Assembly: GCA_963922205.1 (NCBI GenBank)
Contig: CAWUHX010000320.1
Location: 62,001 to 126,000 of the forward strand
Direction: 5' to 3'
Length of the DNA: 64,000 nt
Source: Romanomermis culicivorax
Lineage: Eukaryota > Nematoda > Enoplea > Mermithida > Mermithidae
Every line of letters starts with the position of its first letter. Position 1 is the first letter of the stretch. Below, in pieces: positions 52,181 through 63,435 of the stretch. The notes under the pieces were generated by a model, which was not told the DNA's origin, did not search any database, and saw nothing but the letters and a program-made list of their open reading frames with translations. A program made the translations under genes and the position numbers.

Positions 52181-55132
52181 AAAATGAACGTTTCACATAG
52201 GAAAATTTACACATTTTATATACCAATTTTTTCAAGATTATATGATCAAGGAAACGTCGATTTGATATCAAAAGCTTTAGACGATTCGAAAATCCGCATT
52301 CGCCCTTCATTTTTCGATCGATATATTGGAAATCGATTGGATCAAAATGGTCTATTAAGTCGATAATCTTGATTTCGGACGTTGAAAAGTTGATTTGGAA
52401 AATATTCGATTTTTACTGCAAGTGCATTAATGCCGAAGATCGGATTCTATCGTTAGTTGGAGGCGGAGGACGAACCGAAAATTCGGTAGAAAATTAACGA
52501 AGTTCGAACTTTGAAGCGAAAAATGTGAAAATTTCGTAACAAAACTGGAGAAAATTCGACGAAAATCATACAAAATTGGACAAAAATCATGGAAAATTCG
52601 CCAAACAATGTAACTTTCGATGCACAAGAAAAAGCCATGGATTCGTCAATGACAACTGTTACTTCAATGTTTATCAGCTAGAAAACAATTGTAGTATATT
52701 GTAATGCTTTGAGTAAAATTTGGTGAGCAGAACATGTTTCTGGCCGTTTGAAAACAGTCAAAATGAAAGCAGTTTTGAGGAAACGAAATTTTGCTTTTTG
52801 AGCAGATGTTGAGCATTAGTCACTCTACGAAACATAATTTGGGAAGGGTTGCTGTGCATGCGCCGCAGCCGGTATAAGTTTCCTGATATCCAACAAATCC
52901 GTCCTATCAACTTCCTTAATTTTTATGGGCATTACACTCAGGTGTGTTCACGATACATGCGCGTAGGGGGTACACCCTCCTACCTGAGACTGGACACCCC
53001 TGACCGCGCCGAAAAAAATCGTCAAACGTCTCGTGAACTTTTTTGAAGACAATATTTTTGGTGATCTGTGGAGCTTTTTTTTATTTTTCACTCACGTATC
53101 CCCCACCCCTACTCAATGAAAAGTCCGAAGACCCCCCCCCCTGGAAAATTCTTGTCGTGCATGTCTGATGTTCCCAATATACAGGCAGTCACTGGTCCTA
53201 TTGAAATGAAAATGAGCAGTTCTCTTTCAGCGCTCCGCGAACAAAGAGGCACCCTGTGGTATCTCGGACTTGATAATAAATATCGCATGTTTTCATCATT
53301 TTTCGGAATAAGCATTTTACTTTTTCATATAGCCCCCAGAAATTTTGAACTCCCAACTGATCAAAACTCCTATTAGTACGCTATTAGTATATTAGAAAAT
53401 CGCATCTGCTTCGAAACTTTTTTTTAAATTGATTTTTATAAGATATAACGAATGCTGGTTGAAACCAGCTCTTGAACTCTAAAATACGAAGACCCAACAA
53501 CAGTGGGTCCGATGCATGTGGCGAGAGGAGCTTTTTCTGGATGAGAGCAGCACCAAAGGCCAGCTCCCACGAAATCCACAATGATCCTCTTCCGTCAATG
53601 AAACGATCGTTTCTCAGCTTTCTTCAATTTACCGCATTTCTTCCGTTATACAGTAAAGTTAACATCATGCGCAAAAATACAATGACACGGTTGTACTCTT
53701 TTTCATCTGTCCACGGAAAAATAGCATTTCAAAAAAAACAGACTATAGTTTATCTGAATTGACCGCTGTTTCATCGAAAGTTTCATGGGGAAGCCTAGGT
53801 TTGATGGTTGAAGAGCCGAAGTGGAAAAAAGTGGATCCTTTGGAATGAAACAGTGTTTCTATTAAGCAAGAAAAATTAGCGTCGGAAAGCGAAAAGCTCA
53901 ATTTAGAAAAAAAAATTCGAATCCGAAAAATCGGAATTCGCAGTTTAGCAACATTGGATACAGGCCAAAACCAAATATTTATTGTCAAAATGTTGAACAA
54001 ATCCAATTCGATTTGCTCGGTGATTATTTAGTTGATTATATAGAAAATTTATTATGACAAGCTTAAAAAACAACAAATTTCTCGGACCTAAACCTACTAC
54101 CAATGACGATTGATTTTTGCGTACCACTGAAACCGACCTCGCGATCAGAATTAGACTAGAAAATTTATTGCAACCGCACTGCTCGAGCTCGGGTTTAGCG
54201 ACGTCAGGATCATGCCGAGGTTATTGCAACTGCTGATCGCGAGCTCGTGATTATTTTGCTGGAGTTAATCGCGAGCTCGGACTTAAACCCGAATATTGCA
54301 ACCGGCTTCTGGTGTTGTTGTGACCATGGATATTCGGCCACGATGGACGGAAAATTATCCATTGATCCTAGAACAAAGTGCTGTTTACCCGAAGATGTGG
54401 GGTACTTTGAAATGTACAATATAAATATATATACCAGACTGTAAACTCAACAAAGTTTTATGCAAATTTTGAAAAAGCATGCGAAAATAGGCAAAAACTT
54501 ATTTAATGTCAAAAACTGTTGGCCTAAAATCTGAATATCCTGTCAGTGTTTATGGGGCCAAATTTCGTCGGTAAATTTTCGAGGAAATTTTGATCAGGTT
54601 CCTGTGCATGACGCAATAGTAACTCCAACTTTGAGTTAAAACTTCCGTTTGAACAGTATTGGTGATTAGTTTAATTTAAAAATGGAGATATACAAAATAT
54701 TGTTTGCCATGACAACTAGCCATATGCTAAAAAGATAATGCAGAATTTATGGATCTAAAGTACAGTACCCTCAAACAGGCGAAATTTCTTTTACTACTCG
54801 AGTCCTGCCACTCAGGTTTTCCCAACCCTACGTCAAGCGGCTGATAACTTGACATGTTGAAATTTTTACATTATATCAGTAACATTATTTATATTCTCAT
54901 TTTGATGCCGACCGAGTGGCAACAGCGTACAAAATCTTGAGGCAAGGCTTTGACGTATTGTCCTTCACAGTGCTTTGAGTGGTACGTCGTATCTTTGAGA
55001 ATTTACTGATGAAATTCAGCCTCCAGGATATTACAGCTTAAATCTCATCGAAGAAACCGGCCCCGATTCTTATTCGTGCTGTACGTTTACGAATTTTGCT
55101 TTATCTTCGATGTGCCTTTTCGTCACTTTCTA
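52181..55132. other. Long noncoding region
   Basis: I see no supported gene. A frame at 52184-52366 has ordinary amino-acid composition but no recognisable family or partner exon. The sequence 53140-53166 (TGGAAAATTCTTGTCGTGCATG) repeats one at 10577-10603 and 63847-63873. A lone MITE end (AAAAACAGACTATAG) is at about 53733-53747. Around 54150-54305 GAGCTCG and TATTGCAAC motifs repeat. Confidence 0.4.
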
Positions 55133-55377
55133 TAGTCTGTTTTTCATAAAATGCTTCCAAATAAAAAAGTGACACAAATCAGTACTGTCAACAAAATCAT
55201 TTACATAGTGCTCTTACCGTAAAATTTCGCACTCGAAAAATCGCTAAAGGTGAGATCAGTACGCTGACAAATTTTCAGTGCAATATGATATATTTTTTAT
55301 CAGAAAATCGTGAAAATCTGAAATACTCCTTGCTTTCTACTTTCATTATTTAGAAGCATTTCAAGAAAAACAGACTA
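55133..55377 (-). mobile_element. MITE, copy 3 (245 bp, inverted orientation)
   Basis: The terminal inverted repeats TAGTCTGTTTTTC and GAAAAACAGACTA are perfect over 13 bases, flanked by TA at 55131-55132 and 55378-55379. The inner sequence GTGACACAAATCAGTA is the complement of copy 1, so it lies in the opposite direction. Its length equals copy 1 exactly. Confidence 0.9.
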
Positions 55378-56394
55378 TAGTTCCGTTTATCGTAAACACA
55401 AGTGCACACATTTTTATGTTATTTATTTACCAACTTTTAATTCGAGTTTTGAACATCGAATTGTTTCAATCCTTTATTTTCCTGCCAAGTATTTTTCTTT
55501 GAACTGTTCAACTTGTTTCCTCTGCATGTATACAACATTTATCTGCTTCGGTTTTATTTTGATCTTGTTTTGTCCGCTCCTAATTGTCATCATTACTTCG
55601 ATCCTTTTTTATCAACCGTTTGCTTTTTAACTATTTATTGTCTCTTAAGTCACGATAGTGTTCCTCCGTCCCTCTCTTCTACCACCCATTCTTCCCATTT
55701 ATAAATTTCACGATATGGAAATTTCCCAGGTTTTCAACAGTTTTCTTCTATTTATTGGGATTTTTGAACTTTTTTCACCAGTAACCTCTATCGATTATTT
55801 CATTTGTTACTCGTTCATTGAGACTTTGAGTCAGTTTGAAAATTAAATTTCGAAATTTCGCCAACTCCTTGAACCTATTTTGGTATACAAGAACATCTAT
55901 CATTTGTTTGAAGACTGACTCACTCAAGTTAGAATTAGATCTATTCTTAAATGGGGTCAGTTGGACGGAAATATTTAAATCTCGCATATTCAAAGTGAAT
56001 TGTGAGCTACACTTCGAAAGATTTAGGTTGATCTCCTAAAAAATTTCTGTGCCTTTGATGTGAAAGGAAAACCAGAGTCCAAAGAAAACTATGAATTTTA
56101 AAGATCAATCGATTACTCTACAGTGCACTTGGCATGTCTCATGGACTTATAAAGTAATCTGCTACAAAAATATGAATAAAAATACACTCCACCGATTCTT
56201 TGATGACGGTCATTTTTTCACTGAGTCACTATTTCGTATTCGATATCTATTATCGTATTCGTACTCCGTTTTTGAAACCGTATTTGGAGGTTGAATTTCA
56301 CTAAACCAAAAACGTTGCCGCTACTGAGGTGTCTACGCTTCGTTATGCAAACTGACCTTCAGCTACATTTTATTCACGAATACCATTACAATGT
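55378..56394. other. Noncoding region 3' of the toxin-like gene
   Basis: Several short frames occur on both strands, none convincing. Part of it will be the 3' untranslated region of the minus-strand gene ending at 56395. Confidence 0.4.
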
Positions 56395-59300
56395 TTACAT
56401 GTTACTCAACCTCTCAACTATATCTCTGAAAATTTCGAAATCCATAATATCGTTTCTTTTTTCAGCCAATAATTCACCAACATTGAGGATTGGACCATCG
56501 TTGAATTCCAAGCTGAGTGTATCAAACAAGCGTGTATTTTCCTCCGATTTGTAATAATTGGCGAGATATAACGTTAGTAAATCATCCGGTTTGTTCTTTA
56601 TATCAGGATCCATAATGTTTGTTAGTATCACATGTGTCTCATTCAACGTGAGGATTGTTAAAAAGTCACCAACTGATTTCAATATTTTGACGGACATAAA
56701 TTCACAAATATCACTGGGTTGCAATATGATCAATTTCGTTTCCTTGGTGAACGACAAAGGGACTGGTTTCAGAGTCACTTTGTCGGACTCGATGTGGAAA
56801 TGAAAACCAACATTGAGATTAATTGTGAGTTGTTTCTCAAGACGTTCTTTATCGATGTTGTGTATAGTTACAGTACCAAGCAAATTTTCTTTGGTCTGCC
56901 GATCTATCATCCACAGTTGTATGAACAACTTATTCCTGGGTATTAAATTGGTAGTGACTCTCATCGTGTATCCTATAGTGCTCATTAAATGGTACATTTC
57001 TGAAAGATCTATTATGTCCTTATAGTCAGAGGTTTTATTTTTTTCGAGGAAAATTGAACTCATTATTGGATTGCACGACGATCCGTGGTAATCGTTCATA
57101 CATTTTGTTATGATATTGAAAATATTCTCGGTATTTTTACCACTGACCAACATTGAGTGCTCATACCTCAAATCGTTGCTAAGTACATTTGCATTCAACA
57201 TATCTTGTTCAGGACTTTTAGCATTGGCAATGAGTCGGCCATGCCCCGTTGTAATTTTAGTTTGATTGTTTTCATCTTCGACCATCAGCACTGCATTGAG
57301 ATGATACAGCTCCGAAAGACTTTGCATCATATCATATGGATTTTCGATCATTGGCACTTTCTTATAGCCTACAATGCCTGTATCCTCGACTTTAACATTG
57401 AAATCCTCAAATATAAAGTGAGTTCGCTCGAGATCAAACTCAACAACTAAGAGGACGATTCCATTTTCGAATTGAATTTCCAGTCGTGTTTGATCACCAT
57501 CCTCATCATCGACGATTCTTTCCATTTTCAAAACGGCGCGCATGGGTAAATTAGTTTTAACGATAGTTTCTGCACTTTGATCACTAGTGCACAAATTTTG
57601 AATTTTTATTTTACCTGGCCTGCTGTTTTTGTTCAATGCATAGAAAAATGTACCACTACACGCCTGATTCCAAACATTCGTACTGTGGTATAATTCAACA
57701 GCTAAGTTATATCCGCATAGTCGGTTGTTTGATGCGATTATGTTTATTGAGTCGGGTAGCTGCTCAGTACCACCCTGCAGATCTAGGAATGATGTATTAC
57801 AATTTGTTATAATTATATCCTGTGCATCTGCTCTGCCAATGAACCTTTCAACTCTGTCAATATCTAGTCTTTTGTTGCTTCCGGATACCACTAGAAAATG
57901 CGCCGTCTTGTAACCATTGTAGATATTAATTGGTAATTCCGATTTGGCGTACTTTGAGAAATCCAGTGTGTCTAAACCATTACCTCCATCTATAAATCCC
58001 ACCGCGATTTCTTCACCATGTAGAACAAATGTATCTGGTCTGTTTCCGCCAATAAAATATTTGTTTCCACTAGTAAAACTAATGACATTCGACCGTTCCA
58101 GAAAACCGACTATCCTATCATTACCTGAGGCGGCCTTCAGGAAAGCTTTGTTTCCATCTCGTGTCTTCGAGTCAAAAATAGCTTCAAAACCATTGCATTC
58201 CAGAGCCAATCGATCGTTGTCAGTTACTGATTTTTCGTGAGACAGCCATTGCTCTATACCCTGACCTGATATGGAGTTTCGTGGGCTTTCCATCGGCCTT
58301 GCATTGGCACATATTACTCTGAAATTTTCGGACGTATCTGGCCAAGTTCTACTGTAAACTTTTCTCAACGTTGTAAAATTGGCAATATTGTTTTCAACTT
58401 CTTTGACACCGCTCGTGCAGATATTGTGAGATTTTTGTGGCGTGCAACGTACAAGTGATGGACTGCCATAAATTTGGAACTGCGACATGTTTTTTAGTAT
58501 CACCATTGAGCGTTTTGCTACTTCATTGTTTATTTGTTTGGCTTCCATCAAATCAAGAATGTATTTGTCAGGGCTTGCATGTACAAAAGCAAGTAAACCT
58601 TGTTCGAGTTTTTCATGCGCAGTTAGTTTAACCAGCGAATTGATTCTGTCGACAGTTTTTACTGCTTGATAAATATCGGTGCCAATAAATATGACTGCAC
58701 CAATAGCTGCACCAATGGGGCTCAACAATGCAGAAAGCGATGAACCTAGCAGATCTAATGCTTCGAAGGTTTCTACGACTACAGAAGCAACATCGATTGT
58801 GAGCACAACACTGTCACTAACGACGCCAACCAATGCATCTTTATTACCATTATTGTAAGTCTGAATTTGTTTGTATAGATCGTAGGCCACAAAGGCACTC
58901 GACACCCTTGCCAAAAATGGTGATGCTAACCTCAGGCATGAGCCCAAAACCTTGCTACCTTGTGCAGCCAAATTGACGCCCTTTAACGCAGCGTAATTCG
59001 CAGCGTAACCAAGTCCCATGCTGCCTGTTAGAAAACCTAAGTTGATTGCAACTTCTTTGTAATTTCCATCGATCATTGCTCCAACGATATTTTTTGCTAT
59101 TGTGCCATGCATCAATGCACTAGCGAAACTTTCCACCTCTCCCATATGTCTTTGAATAGTTTTTCTGAAGATCGTATTTTTTTCGAATATTTCTTCTGGA
59201 AGCGTAATTTCTTTAGTCATTTCATGCTGGTCAGATTCTTTAAATTCGTTTTCTTCATAACGAGTACTTCTGCAAAAGTCGTTGTTTTGACGCCTAAAAC

Positions 59301-61332
59301 GAGCCAGCGATGGACGGCTGATACACATATCATATAGTGGAGCATTGACTCCATTAGTATACTCTTCTTGATAATCACGGAGTGTCTGCGTTTCACCTTG
59401 ACTAACAGACATAACTTTCATAATAACTTTTTTCCTTTCGGGCAGCTTCTGGTCTCCCATGTAAACGGCTCGCAAATCGTCCAATAATTGACTCTGCATC
59501 ACATCGACACCACACTTCATTAGTACAACTGGAAGTTCTGCTATCGAATGAACGCCCACAATGGTCGGGTCAGCCCTTGGGTATGGCAGAAATGTTCTGC
59601 GTTCACTCTTCGCCAGGCAAAAGCTTTTTATCAGCGTCTCAAGTTCGAAGCTAGTTTTGGACGCAAAGCCAGCTTTTACCGCTTGGCCGTCGACGATAGA
59701 TGTAAAATCTCCTCTCTTGGCCAGGGAAACGTATAGGTCTTCGTTCACTAGTTGCTGGTCGATTCCTCGAAAAGCACCCTGTGCATAGAAACTGTTCGAC
59801 ATTGCATGGGTATAATATGCAGATATCGATTTCAGTGGTAAACGTGATAAGCCACTCATTAATTGCCCCTGCATAGAGCCGACGACTCTGCAATCGAGAT
59901 ATACATTCAGAATTTTGCCAGTCAGTCCGACCGTTCTGTAATTTGGCGCTGCAAATGCGCTTCCAAAAAATCTTGGGTTTGCAGGAGAATCGTCAAGAAT
60001 GTGTATGGCTACACCGTCAGCACTATTTCTTCGTCTGATAACGAAGCTAACCAAATTATCACTTAATTGATTATACTCAAACGCAAACGTCTCAATCGGT
60101 ACAGTACCAGCATAAGCCATCAATTGTCCAAGTAAATATTTTGGTAGAAATTTCTCGCCTTGTCGATTTTGTCTGCCAAAAAAGAATTCACTATCCAAAT
60201 CCATCCTTTGAATGACAGGTCCTATATCGTCTTCGAGATTAATTACTTGATTTCTGCTCTCAAGAACATTGACAAGTTGATCCACTAGAGACTTTCGGGG
60301 TACAATAGGTGTCTCATAACGTTCTTGTGCGAAGTACCCATTCTCATGCAAAGAAAACTTGATCGTTTCTTTCATAGTTGCCTTATGAGTATCAAAATCA
60401 CTGGGCACGCTTCCATCGTGATCGTAATCCACACCATCTGCATCTCGGCGAGCGATTACGACAATTGGTGATTCACTACTCAGCCAGCGTTTTCTATCTT
60501 GCTTTTGCAAAAACAGCTTAAAGTAGTTGTTGTCAAACAAATCGAAATTAGGTCTGATTTTCAAGTTTTCGTTTAGTTTATAGTTGAATTCTAAAGCGCC
60601 TTGTACAAAACTTAAAAGATTTTCAGGAGTGCTTTGGAGCCTATTTCCTGTGGTTACTTCATGAAATACGTTGTGAATCTGACCTAAGAGTTGCTTGAAA
60701 TCGGATGATGTCCGTGGTACTTTCAACATCATGTAAGACTCTGACATTGGCTCGTTCATATTCGCTATGGGTAGAAACTCAGCTTCCACTATCAGAGGAC
60801 TTGCATCGTAAGCCAAAAAACTCTTTGCTCCTTCATCAGTCAAAATACTGTATACAGCGCCGATTTCGGGCCTCTTGATTGTTATGTGTTGAACTTTTTC
60901 AAACGCAGCTTTGAATTTCTGCTTTTTAAAACCTGGACACGCTTTGCTGACGAGTTGTTGAACCATCTCCCTTTCATTTGCATAAAGTCGCCTTTTAGGT
61001 GTGCTCGGATCGGTATGTATCACGAAAGCTTTGTAGTCCTCACTTCTGTAGCCGTCACCGCGGCGGTGGAGGCCGTACTGTACGACAACTTTGATCGTCT
61101 TGCCATCCGTTGCCTGGAATATGTTCTTCACACCGTACCGTCCGAACTGTTTCGTATACGGTAAAGTGGAGATATACCCCATAATCATGTAAAATAAACC
61201 GGCACGATTTTGAGGTATATGAAGTTTGTTTCTGTAGCAATATATTTCCAATGCATCTCGAAAGCTTGGATTGGCCGGTTCGACTTTTTTGAGTAACAAG
61301 TCGCCCATTTCGTCTTTAAAAGGTAGCGTCAT
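56395..61332 (-). CDS. Large TcdA/TcdB-type pore-forming domain protein with RTX-like stretch
   Basis: ATG at 61332 opens an uninterrupted frame of 1,645 codons. Residues about 1-730 are not recognised. At about 735-905 there is a Gly/Ala-rich hydrophobic region with several helices, including 'LLSPIGAAIGAVIFIGTDIY' near 868, resembling the pore-forming/translocation region of large clostridial-type toxins and their relatives in other bacteria. At 1095-1125 'GGNRPDTFVL' and 'DGGNGLDTLDFS' look like calcium-binding RTX nonapeptides, few in number. The remainder is beta-rich and unassigned. No glucosyltransferase or obvious cysteine-protease motif is seen. No N-terminal signal peptide is evident; a splice-acceptor-like TTTTCCAG just upstream (about 61352) allows an upstream exon. 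A 5-kb intronless ORF beside spliced host genes, with bacterial-type domains, suggests horizontal acquisition. The frame has no damage. Role in the host is unknown; defence or venom are guesses. The bacterial-contaminant alternative is unlikely given eukaryotic repeats on both sides. Confidence 0.65.
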   Translation of the reverse strand: MTLPFKDEMGDLLLKKVEPANPSFRDALEIYCYRNKLHIPQNRAGLFYMIMGYISTLPYTKQFGRYGVKNIFQATDGKTIKVVVQYGLHRRGDGYRSEDYKAFVIHTDPSTPKRRLYANEREMVQQLVSKACPGFKKQKFKAAFEKVQHITIKRPEIGAVYSILTDEGAKSFLAYDASPLIVEAEFLPIANMNEPMSESYMMLKVPRTSSDFKQLLGQIHNVFHEVTTGNRLQSTPENLLSFVQGALEFNYKLNENLKIRPNFDLFDNNYFKLFLQKQDRKRWLSSESPIVVIARRDADGVDYDHDGSVPSDFDTHKATMKETIKFSLHENGYFAQERYETPIVPRKSLVDQLVNVLESRNQVINLEDDIGPVIQRMDLDSEFFFGRQNRQGEKFLPKYLLGQLMAYAGTVPIETFAFEYNQLSDNLVSFVIRRRNSADGVAIHILDDSPANPRFFGSAFAAPNYRTVGLTGKILNVYLDCRVVGSMQGQLMSGLSRLPLKSISAYYTHAMSNSFYAQGAFRGIDQQLVNEDLYVSLAKRGDFTSIVDGQAVKAGFASKTSFELETLIKSFCLAKSERRTFLPYPRADPTIVGVHSIAELPVVLMKCGVDVMQSQLLDDLRAVYMGDQKLPERKKVIMKVMSVSQGETQTLRDYQEEYTNGVNAPLYDMCISRPSLARFRRQNNDFCRSTRYEENEFKESDQHEMTKEITLPEEIFEKNTIFRKTIQRHMGEVESFASALMHGTIAKNIVGAMIDGNYKEVAINLGFLTGSMGLGYAANYAALKGVNLAAQGSKVLGSCLRLASPFLARVSSAFVAYDLYKQIQTYNNGNKDALVGVVSDSVVLTIDVASVVVETFEALDLLGSSLSALLSPIGAAIGAVIFIGTDIYQAVKTVDRINSLVKLTAHEKLEQGLLAFVHASPDKYILDLMEAKQINNEVAKRSMVILKNMSQFQIYGSPSLVRCTPQKSHNICTSGVKEVENNIANFTTLRKVYSRTWPDTSENFRVICANARPMESPRNSISGQGIEQWLSHEKSVTDNDRLALECNGFEAIFDSKTRDGNKAFLKAASGNDRIVGFLERSNVISFTSGNKYFIGGNRPDTFVLHGEEIAVGFIDGGNGLDTLDFSKYAKSELPINIYNGYKTAHFLVVSGSNKRLDIDRVERFIGRADAQDIIITNCNTSFLDLQGGTEQLPDSINIIASNNRLCGYNLAVELYHSTNVWNQACSGTFFYALNKNSRPGKIKIQNLCTSDQSAETIVKTNLPMRAVLKMERIVDDEDGDQTRLEIQFENGIVLLVVEFDLERTHFIFEDFNVKVEDTGIVGYKKVPMIENPYDMMQSLSELYHLNAVLMVEDENNQTKITTGHGRLIANAKSPEQDMLNANVLSNDLRYEHSMLVSGKNTENIFNIITKCMNDYHGSSCNPIMSSIFLEKNKTSDYKDIIDLSEMYHLMSTIGYTMRVTTNLIPRNKLFIQLWMIDRQTKENLLGTVTIHNIDKERLEKQLTINLNVGFHFHIESDKVTLKPVPLSFTKETKLIILQPSDICEFMSVKILKSVGDFLTILTLNETHVILTNIMDPDIKNKPDDLLTLYLANYYKSEENTRLFDTLSLEFNDGPILNVGELLAEKRNDIMDFEIFRDIVERLSNM

Positions 61333-62429
61333 GATTAATTGAGAATAAAATTCTGGAAAATAGTGCAATCTCTTCTCAGAGTAGTACGTAATAATAAAAT
61401 CAACTGAACCTTCTGCGTGTATAAAACCAGTCTCATGTTACATTCTGAGCGATGCCACTAAAAATCAGGTCATCTATGTTGACTAAAAGCATAGAATAGC
61501 AAATATAGTCAGGCTACATTAAATTGTTTGGACAAAGGTTTTTGATGGGCTTAATGCTGAGCAATAACGTACTATTTGTTTCATTCAATGCTAATAACAG
61601 TTGAACACGCTAGATCTAAAACAAATAGTACCATCTTTATTATGCAAATATTGCTAGACTAAAACACTGGCACATAATTTTGTCTGAAGGGCTCTTCATT
61701 GCTACTCAAATATGAATGTATAATCAAAAATATTTTTTTCTGCTTATGGTTCTTCTAAATATGAAAAAGGACAAGAATCGCATGTACGTTGCTGTGGGAC
61801 GAGCACGCACCGAATTCATGTAAAATTTCAAATTAATCGGTTTCAATCTATCGACGTGACTATTCGGATGATTGTATATCGATCGTTCAGCCGTCTCTTC
61901 TGCTCCACCGTATCGATTGTCCCATCCGCTCTGCATCGTAGCTAGCACGTTAGTGCTAGACTACAATGTTTCGTTTTGGGCACGGCGATTTTCACGTTTA
62001 AGACAAGATTTCTAAAAAACTATAAGACATTAAAAGCTGAAATTTGACAACAATATAGAACTCGATGCGGGCTACAAGGTGGTACCACTTATTCCCCACT
62101 CCCCATGCGCCTTTGCTGTATTTTCCTAGCACGTGGGACTCTTTCTTTTATTCTCGCCTACGCATTCGTTTTATAGGTAAGTGTGTTAATTTTCATAGGT
62201 AAAATCATCAGGAGAAACTTCTCCTCTTTTGGACTAAGCCATTGCGGATTCAGATTAGGAAACCGAAGGTCTTCTAATTTGGATTATTTTGCTGAGGGGT
62301 TTAAGTACTTTAAGAAGTTAGTTTATCGGTTAAGTGTGGGTGTTGGAAACGCGTGCATTAAGGACGATTCCTGGACCCAACTCCTGCCTGCCTTCATCCA
62401 AAGCCCCGACCCATTTTTCAAATACAACA
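61333..62429. other. Noncoding region upstream of the toxin-like gene
   Basis: I see no gene. It should include the promoter or 5' exons of the minus-strand ORF, but no clear TATA/Inr pair could be assigned. Confidence 0.4.
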
Positions 62430-62497
62430 ATAATGCTAAAAAACTGCGCGTAAATGGACCCTTTCTCCAAATTAGTGTGCGCTTGTTCGATGGACAT
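62430..62497 (-). pseudogene. V-ATPase subunit c 5' fragment
   Basis: Only the first 22 or so codons of the proteolipid gene are present, starting at the ATG at 62497. Sequence to the left is unrelated to the rest of the gene. The fragment is carried by the segmental duplication and cannot make a functional subunit. Confidence 0.85.
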
Positions 62498-62970
62498 GAT
62501 TAGGCTAATTAGAATATTCTAATTGATTAATTAAAAAGACGAAAATTGAAGTTTCTTAATATTTTAGGGTAAAAACCATTTTATTAGCATTTTTGAAGTA
62601 CTACAATTCAACTCCCAAAAGAGTCAAATTATATAAATCAGAAGTTTTCGGTAAATATTGATGCAAAAGGCACACGGAACTGTTTCCTTGACAGTATAAT
62701 GGTGATCTACTTAGAAAATGAAGTGTTTCGGAACTCTATTAACTACTAAAGCTGTCTAGACAATGTAAAAAGCAGTATTCAGCGGAATAAGTAGTTTTAT
62801 TTCACATCCATACGGACTGATTCTCATAAAATCTCGAGAGTCCTCAGTGGAAAAAACAGAAAAGTAGGCTAAACCGTGGAATTTCCGAGATTAGTACATG
62901 GTTCCGAAGTCGAACGTGGAAAATGGCACAAGTCACCGTTTTTCACAAGTAAAAAGCATGTCATCATATC

Positions 62971-63435
62971 TTAATTCTTTGCAATGTCATACAATGCTGA
63001 ATTTTGGTAAACGAAACATTCACAAGCAACAGACGTTGTCACGACCACCTGCTCCCATTTGGGGCGATCGGAATTAGCACCGACGTCGATCAACGCCACT
63101 AAGTTGCGAAATTTCTCTTGGCAAATACCGTGCCCTGAGAGACAACGACTTGCATTTTTGTCGCACGTAATTTCATTGATAAATCGAGGATAATATTTTT
63201 CCGGAAGGAGTCGGATCGTCCAACACAAATTGCATAAACCGCATAAATTAGTTTTTTGGTCGAGACGGTCGCCACGACGATACTTGCAGTCTATTTTGAC
63301 TGATTTACCGATCATAGACAAGGGTAAGATGCGACTCTGGGGCGATTTGACCTGGCGTGTAATTCTTTGGATGGGCCTATAAAGCGAAAAACGTGATGAA
63401 AGGCCAAGAAGATTAAGGAACAATATAAACAACAC
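62971..63435 (-). CDS. PTTH/Trunk-like cystine-knot growth factor, copy 2
   Basis: A 154-codon frame differs from copy 1 (9714-10178) at only about seven residues, for example 'SSRFSLYRP' for 'SSHFSLCRP' and 'VGANSD' for 'VGADPD'. All nine cysteines of the C-terminal domain, the 'PRFINE' segment and the final Cys-x-Cys are retained. As in copy 1 the frame begins GTG with no ATG before an upstream stop, so an upstream exon is needed. Both copies remain open, which argues that each is, or was until recently, functional. Secreted Torso-ligand-like role by family; the receptor is not in the window. Confidence 0.68.
   Translation of the reverse strand: MLFILFLNLLGLSSRFSLYRPIQRITRQVKSPQSRILPLSMIGKSVKIDCKYRRGDRLDQKTNLCGLCNLCWTIRLLPEKYYPRFINEITCDKNASRCLSGHGICQEKFRNLVALIDVGANSDRPKWEQVVVTTSVACECFVYQNSALYDIAKN

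Noticed and set aside
52184..52366. 60-codon frame with protein-like composition
   Set aside because: I recognise no family, cannot pair it with another exon, and it starts within the degenerate repeat region.
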